Below are positions 6,881 through 10,800 of a stretch of DNA of 10,800 bases, one piece after another. The stretch is taken from contig JAEYSM010000072.1 in the NCBI GenBank assembly GCA_023434665.1, forward strand, positions 1 through 10,800, given 5' to 3'. A program made the position numbers and the translations under genes. This DNA comes from Bacteroidota bacterium. GTDB taxonomy: Bacteria > Bacteroidota > Bacteroidia > Bacteroidales > Lentimicrobiaceae. The stretch's first letter is position 1; every line of letters starts with the position of its first letter. The notes under the pieces were generated by a model. That model ran no database searches, had not been told where the DNA came from, and was given only the letters and a program-made list of their open reading frames with translations.

Positions 6881-6917
6881 GTGACTTGCATTTTGGCATT
6901 AAAATATTTTAAGTCAC
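6881..6917. repeat. Inverted repeats in the divergent lipoprotein/rarA spacer
   Basis: GTGACTT (6881-6887) and AAGTCAC (6911-6917) form a perfect 7-bp inverted repeat with a 23-base centre. Inside and overlapping it is a perfect 14-base palindrome, TTAAAATATTTTAA (6899-6912). They sit about midway between the two divergent promoters, so an operator is possible; no regulator gene adjoins them. The palindrome is all A/T in an AT-rich spacer, so chance is a real alternative. Confidence 0.35.
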
Positions 6918-6998
6918 GGCCTTAAAATAGGCTTAAAAAAAGAGCTCATTTTTTAATTTCTACCTAATTCTGCAAAAAAATACCCCTTTAAAAACTCT

Positions 6999-7006
6999 TA
7001 TCTTTG
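6999..7006 (+). promoter_or_regulatory. Candidate -7 promoter element of rarA
   Basis: TATCTTTG matches TAnnTTTG exactly, 20 bases before the rarA ATG. No convincing -33 TTG/TTTG is visible upstream. Use of this element would give a very short leader of about 14 bases. Confidence 0.5.
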
Positions 7007-7026
7007 TCTTTTAATCTTTTTTTGAC

Positions 7027-8298
7027 ATGAGTTTTAAGCCTTTGGCTGAATTAATGCGGCCCGAACGTTTCGAAGATTATGTTGGACAGTCACATCTTAT
7101 AGGTGAGGATGCTGTATTACGCAGGTCAATTGACAGTGGCAACATTCCTTCAATGATCTTCTGGGGTCCCCCGGGCGTTGGGAAAACAACCCTGGCTTTT
7201 TTGATTTCAAAAGAACTCAGCAGACCCTTCTATACTCTGAGTGCAATTAATTCAGGTGTTAAAGATATCAGGGAGGTTATTGATAAAGCCAAAGAAAGTG
7301 GAGCAGGTACAATTTTATTTATAGATGAAATACACCGGTTCAGCAAATCTCAGCAAGATTCTCTGTTGGGAGCAGTTGAAAAAGGAATCATTACTTTAAT
7401 TGGTGCCACAACCGAGAATCCTTCTTTTGAAGTTATATCTCCTCTCCTTTCAAGATGTCAGGTCTATATCTTAAAATCACTTAATGAGAATGAACTTCTT
7501 AAAATAATAGAGAAGTCAATTCTAAAAATAAACGAGGAGTATCATATTAAGATTGAAATTAAGGAAACTGATGCTTTAATGCGGATATCGGGAGGTGATG
7601 CCCGGAAGCTCATTAATGCCCTGGAACTAATTACTGCTACTCAGAAGGAAAAGAGTGAGGTAATAATAGTTGATAATAAGTCTGCAGTCAAAATTATCCA
7701 GCAGAACTTGTCGGCCTATGACAAAAAAGGTGAAATGCATTATGACATTATCTCTGCTTTCATAAAGTCGATGAGGGGAAGTGACCCAAATGCTGCAGTG
7801 TACTATCTTGCCAGAATGATTGAGGCAGGTGAAGATCCGCTATTCATTGCAAGAAGAATGCTTATTCTTGCTTCAGAAGATATCGGAAACGCGAATCCAA
7901 ATGCTCTCCTTCTGGCAAATACTTGTTTTGATGCTGTGCATAAGACAGGTTACCCCGAATGCAGAATAATCCTTTCGCAATGTGCTGTCTATCTGGCATG
8001 TTCCGCAAAGAGTAATGCTTCCTATATGGCAATTGAAGATGCTGCTGAAATGGTTAGACGTACCGGTGATCTTCCTGTACCGCTCGCTTTGAGAAATGCC
8101 CCGACCAATCTGATGAAAAACATTGGATATGGAACTGACTATAAGTACGCCCATAGTTTTGCCGGCAATTTCACAGAAATGGAGTTTCTACCTGATAAAA
8201 TAAGGGGAAAGAAATTATATGAGCCTGGCAATAATCCACGTGAGAATGAGTTCAGACAAAGATTGAAGAATTTGTGGCAGTCAAAGTATAAATACTAA
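7027..8298 (+). CDS. rarA: Replication-associated recombination protein A, AAA+ ATPase
   Basis: The product is 423 residues, the usual length of RarA/MgsA (homologue of eukaryotic WRNIP1/Mgs1). It opens with PLAELMRPERFEDYVGQSHL, the family start. Walker A is GPPGVGKTT (47-55), Walker B FIDEIHRF (98-105, D100/E101), sensor 1 GATTENPSFEV (126-136), a candidate arginine finger R143 in LLSRC, and sensor 2 GGDARK (189-194). The C-terminal half holds the clamp-loader-like oligomerisation region, including DKKGEMHYD, SAFIKSMRGSDPNAA and LASEDIGNANP, all typical of RarA and not of RuvB or DnaX. RarA acts as a tetramer at stalled replication forks and DNA ends, with SSB and RecA-pathway partners. It is divergent from the lipoprotein gene and followed after 61 bases by kdsA, an unrelated pathway. 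The ATG at 7027 fits the family N-terminus; no Shine-Dalgarno site is visible. Confidence 0.96.
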   Translation: MSFKPLAELMRPERFEDYVGQSHLIGEDAVLRRSIDSGNIPSMIFWGPPGVGKTTLAFLISKELSRPFYTLSAINSGVKDIREVIDKAKESGAGTILFIDEIHRFSKSQQDSLLGAVEKGIITLIGATTENPSFEVISPLLSRCQVYILKSLNENELLKIIEKSILKINEEYHIKIEIKETDALMRISGGDARKLINALELITATQKEKSEVIIVDNKSAVKIIQQNLSAYDKKGEMHYDIISAFIKSMRGSDPNAAVYYLARMIEAGEDPLFIARRMLILASEDIGNANPNALLLANTCFDAVHKTGYPECRIILSQCAVYLACSAKSNASYMAIEDAAEMVRRTGDLPVPLALRNAPTNLMKNIGYGTDYKYAHSFAGNFTEMEFLPDKIRGKKLYEPGNNPRENEFRQRLKNLWQSKYKY

Positions 8299-8305
8299 AA
8301 CCTAT

Positions 8306-8337
8306 ACTTCAATCCTAAAATCAAAGATTGAAGTTTT
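8306..8337 (+). terminator. Stem-loop between rarA and kdsA, probable terminator
   Basis: ACTTCAATC (8306-8314) and GATTGAAGT (8326-8334) form a perfect 9-bp stem with an 11-base loop, followed by only a short T run (to 8337). It starts 7 bases after the rarA stop. The short U-tract makes it a weak terminator; it could instead be a processing or leader stem for kdsA, whose ATG is 22 bases further on. Confidence 0.5.
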
Positions 8338-8359
8338 ATAACAGAAAATAAAGTACAAG

Positions 8360-9190
8360 ATGAGAGACATTTTTCGTACACCGGAAATTCATAATCTAAA
8401 ACATTCGGACAATTTCTTTCTTATGGCAGGGCCATGCGTTGTTGAAAATCCCGAAATGCCCCTACAGATAGCTTCACAGATTTTGAAGTATACTACCGAC
8501 CTGGATATTCCTTTCATTTTTAAAGCATCATACAGAAAAGCTAATCGCTCAAAATCATCTTCGTTTAAGGGAATTGGTGATGAAAAAGCACTTAAGATTC
8601 TGCTGGATGTTCGTAATACTTTAAATATTCCGGTCGTTACAGATATTCATACTGCCGAAGAAGCTGATATGGCAGCTGAATATGTGGATATTCTTCAGAT
8701 CCCCGCTTTCTTATGCAGACAAACCGATTTATTGGAATCAGCCGGTAAGACAGGCAAATGGATAAATATCAAGAAAGGTCAGTTTTTATCGGCAGAATCA
8801 ATGAAGTTTGCCGTTGAGAAAATATTAGAGACAGGAAATAACAAGATCATACTGACCGATCGTGGCACCATGTTCGGATATCAGGACCTTATTGTTGATT
8901 ACCGGGCAATTCCGATAATGCAACAATTTGATGTCCCTGTTGTACTTGATGTAACCCATTCACTTCAAAAACCAAATCAGTCCACAGGTATCAGTGGGGG
9001 AATGCCTGAAATGATCGCTACAATTGCAAAAGCAGGTATTGCTGCAGGTGCTGATGGAATATTTCTCGAAACACATCCTGAACCAGCAAAAGCTAAATCT
9101 GATGCTGAGAATATGTTGCCACTAGATAGGTTGGAAAAACTATTAAATGACCTTGTAATAATCAGGCAGGCGTATTTAAAGACTATTTAA
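8360..9190 (+). CDS. kdsA: 3-deoxy-8-phosphooctulonate (KDO-8-phosphate) synthase, metal-dependent class
   Basis: This 276-residue cytoplasmic TIM-barrel enzyme condenses phosphoenolpyruvate with arabinose-5-phosphate to KDO-8-phosphate, the committed step toward KDO of the LPS inner core. Landmarks: MAGPCVVEN (22-30), FKASYRKANRS (54-64) with the family KANRS motif, TDIHT (94-98), IPAFLCRQTDLL (114-125), KKGQFLS (138-144), DRGTMFGY (167-174), DVTHSLQ (197-203), ETHPEP (237-242) and AKSDAENMLPL. C26, H200, E237 and D248 correspond to the four metal ligands of the Aquifex enzyme (C11, H185, E222, D233) with identical spacing. Metal-independent E. coli KdsA has Asn at the cysteine position, so this is the metal-dependent class. 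KANRS and the lack of DAHP-synthase features argue against AroF/AroG. Its last 8 bases overlap the end of the convergent YIP1 gene. No kdsB, kdsC or kdsD is in view. Confidence 0.96.
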   Translation: MRDIFRTPEIHNLKHSDNFFLMAGPCVVENPEMPLQIASQILKYTTDLDIPFIFKASYRKANRSKSSSFKGIGDEKALKILLDVRNTLNIPVVTDIHTAEEADMAAEYVDILQIPAFLCRQTDLLESAGKTGKWINIKKGQFLSAESMKFAVEKILETGNNKIILTDRGTMFGYQDLIVDYRAIPIMQQFDVPVVLDVTHSLQKPNQSTGISGGMPEMIATIAKAGIAAGADGIFLETHPEPAKAKSDAENMLPLDRLEKLLNDLVIIRQAYLKTI

Positions 9191-9779
9191 CAACGATATC
9201 AGGGAACAATAAAGAAGTAATCCACTGTAATCCTATATCTAAAATATACGTGGATCCCAATACCATCAGAGCAATCATAAAAACAAACGAAGCAATTTTT
9301 AGTGGAGCTGTTTTTAACATTGCCGGTAATCCCTTGGCAAAAACAAAAAGGATATAAAAAGCAGGAATCAAGGCGAGTATAAGCCGCTGATCAAGATTAT
9401 ACAGGACATAACATAAAAAATAAGGTGTTAGTCCATATATTGCTAGCTTACCACTCTTTACAAAATCCTTTTCAGACGCAAATTTTCTGGCTGTCCCATG
9501 AATAAAGAATGTGAGCAGGAAGATTACCAGTATTTGTCTGATAATGTAAAATAATGCCTTAACAAGTGGGAACGAAAATCTGTAAGCATCAATATCCAGG
9601 ACATTTCTTACAAAAAAGAAACTTCCTAAAGCCTGCGTAGCTGCACCAGCTATAATAAGTGTCAACCCGTAACCTACAAAATCATCCTTTAAGCTACGCT
9701 TTTCTGCTGCTATTATTCTCCATTCATAGCCCGGATAGAAGATAATGCTTTTTATTCTTTCAAGTACGAAATTACTCAT
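9183..9779 (-). CDS. YIP1-family integral membrane protein
   Basis: This 198-residue protein has five likely transmembrane helices at about residues 36-57, 72-93, 111-127, 133-148 and 162-181. A short N-terminal cytoplasmic segment contains IIFYPGYEWRIIAAE, the bacterial YIP1-domain opening in which a P-x-x-x-W segment precedes helix 1. Bacterial YIP1 proteins have no settled role; the eukaryotic relatives act in membrane traffic, but that should not be transferred. There is no signal peptide or catalytic motif. It lies 27 bases downstream of the DUF4831 gene on the same strand and is probably cotranscribed with it. Its stop codon (TAG, 9183-9185) lies inside the last codons of kdsA, so the two genes meet tail to tail with an 8-base overlap and no room for a terminator between them. 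Confidence 0.8.
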   Translation of the reverse strand: MSNFVLERIKSIIFYPGYEWRIIAAEKRSLKDDFVGYGLTLIIAGAATQALGSFFFVRNVLDIDAYRFSFPLVKALFYIIRQILVIFLLTFFIHGTARKFASEKDFVKSGKLAIYGLTPYFLCYVLYNLDQRLILALIPAFYILFVFAKGLPAMLKTAPLKIASFVFMIALMVLGSTYILDIGLQWITSLLFPDIVVK

Positions 9780-9806
9780 CTTAATTTATTGAAACCTGAC
9801 ACAGCC

Positions 9807-10800
9807 TTATCTCAGGATGATTGTTTTTAAAGCACCATTCTCATGAAATTCTGCATGACCCAGATTTAATGAAGGTAGGAATGTCAGCACTCCCAATTGA
9901 CTGATAAACAGATTTTGTGATGCTAATTCCTTATTACCGATATGGATGGTATAGTTAACTTCTTCCGGAATGCGGTATATGATACCCTTAGCTTTTTTCT
10001 TTAACTGAAGACGCTTGTTCTCAACGCTTTTTATTTTTGTTAACCCTGAAGAGGTTACACTTGAAATACTGACCGGATCTCCTGATCTGTTATCCCTTCC
10101 GGTTATGCCTTCCTGTTCAGAGAAACGGAACAGTGTCCTGAAAATCTCCCTATCGTTAACATTTGGAGTATAGTAAAAAGTAAACACTTCTTCCGTAGTC
10201 ACCTTGCTTCCCTTAAAATATGCCAGGTATTCCTGCTCCATTTTATTAAGGTTGTCAATCATGAACTTGAGGCTTTCTTTTGAATAGTTAACTTCCTGGT
10301 ATCCTGTAATTAAGCTGAATATATTGTCTTCAATGCGATAAATCAAATCAGCAATCTCGCGGGCTTGTTGTTCAATTGACTTTTCAGAAATACTACGTTT
10401 AAGAATCTTTTCCTCAAATGTGGTAGTATCAATGCTGACTTTACGGATAATAGTATCCACTTTTTCTATAAGAACAGGCTTCATCAAATCGCGGAAAGCT
10501 CTTGCTTTACTAACATCATTGTAATTCGCGACTACACTTTTTTCCTCTTGTTTATATGCAGAAATTAGTCCGCTTTCTGAAAGGCTGAGTTCAAGCGAAT
10601 ACTTTTCATTCCATTTAGCAGGCAGTTTAGCATAATAAATATGCATGGTATCTATCATCGTTTCGGTGCTCAACTCTACATTCTTAATCCTGTAAGAGGT
10701 CTTATCCCTGTTTATCACATCCGAAATACCCAGAAGTTTTGATGCCTGATCGCTGAATTTTCCCTTATATTCTTCAACTTTAAGAACGGTAACATCTACT
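9807..10800 (-). CDS. DUF4831-like protein of Bacteroidota, N-terminus missing
   Basis: The frame runs open to the right edge, so the start is outside the window; 330 residues are visible, and the GTG at 10718 is an internal valine. The visible N-terminal part reads V-T-V-L-K-V-E-E-Y-K-G-K-F-S, then A-S-K-L-L-G-I-S-D-V, then a run of beta-like segments ending in Y-Y-A-K-L-P. This 'growth of a YKG...A..LLGI.DV' opening is what I associate with DUF4831, an uncharacterised family of Bacteroidota usually carrying an exported N-terminus. The middle (roughly residues 120-200 of the visible part) is helical and charged. The C-terminus has a beta-rich GIIYRIPEEVNYTIHIGNKEL segment followed by LGVLTFLPSLN. 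No enzyme motif is recognised. If exported, its signal peptide would lie in the missing part. It precedes a YIP1 membrane protein by 27 bases. The family call rests on memory of the pattern, not a search. Confidence 0.68.
   Translation of the reverse strand, partial: VDVTVLKVEEYKGKFSDQASKLLGISDVINRDKTSYRIKNVELSTETMIDTMHIYYAKLPAKWNEKYSLELSLSESGLISAYKQEEKSVVANYNDVSKARAFRDLMKPVLIEKVDTIIRKVSIDTTTFEEKILKRSISEKSIEQQAREIADLIYRIEDNIFSLITGYQEVNYSKESLKFMIDNLNKMEQEYLAYFKGSKVTTEEVFTFYYTPNVNDREIFRTLFRFSEQEGITGRDNRSGDPVSISSVTSSGLTKIKSVENKRLQLKKKAKGIIYRIPEEVNYTIHIGNKELASQNLFISQLGVLTFLPSLNLGHAEFHENGALKTIILR

Noticed and set aside
7873..8154. Minus-strand open frame of 93 codons inside rarA
   Set aside because: It lies wholly opposite a strongly conserved gene, has no start signal or recognisable family, and is rich in Ser, Ile and Cys as expected from an antisense frame.
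10716..10718. GTG as the start of the DUF4831 gene
   Set aside because: The frame continues open to the window edge with sequence fitting the family's N-terminal region.
1..10800. Defence island, prophage, transposon, CRISPR or tRNA genes
   Set aside because: No transposase, integrase, nuclease, toxin-antitoxin pair, regular direct repeats or cloverleaf was seen; rarA and the helicase are housekeeping types here.

Overview
The window looks like chromosomal DNA from a member of the Bacteroidota, most likely Bacteroidales-like. The signs are a TonB-dependent outer-membrane receptor, small secreted lipoproteins, a DUF4831-type protein (a family I know only from this phylum), AT-rich spacers, few Shine-Dalgarno sites, and three perfect matches to the Bacteroidota -7 promoter element TAnnTTTG upstream of genes. 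A genus cannot be named from the sequence alone. I see no tRNA, rRNA, CRISPR array, insertion sequence, phage gene or recognisable defence system. The gene content reads as core genome, and no spacer exceeds about 250 bases.

Layout, left to right. (1) 1-2016: the C-terminal part of a TonB-dependent receptor, cut by the left edge. (2) 2064-2450, minus: a DUF302 protein, divergent from (3) 2618-5002, plus: a three-gene operon encoding a 14-helix DHA2-type MFS exporter, a TIP30/HTATIP2-like NAD(P)-binding protein and a single-domain rhodanese. (4) 5025-6776, minus: a RhlE-like DEAD-box RNA helicase, preceded by two tandem, related 72-residue lipoproteins with repeated Asp-Ser-Ile motifs. (5) 6777-7026: a divergent promoter region with two perfect -7 elements and inverted repeats. 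(6) 7027-9190, plus: rarA (AAA+ replication/recombination ATPase), then kdsA (KDO-8-phosphate synthase for lipid A/LPS inner core), with a stem-loop between them. (7) 9183-10800, minus: a DUF4831 protein, cut by the right edge, and a YIP1-family membrane protein whose last codons overlap the end of kdsA tail to tail.

The most interesting part is 6265-6838. One small lipoprotein gene has a strong-looking promoter and codon usage typical of abundant proteins. It is followed by an intrinsic terminator, then by a diverged paralogue with ordinary codons and a rare strong Shine-Dalgarno site, then by the RNA helicase. This suggests an abundant envelope lipoprotein whose terminator read-through may feed the downstream genes. 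The function of the Asp-Ser-Ile lipoproteins is unknown to me. KdsA carries the four metal ligands of the metal-dependent class, with exactly the spacing of the Aquifex enzyme.
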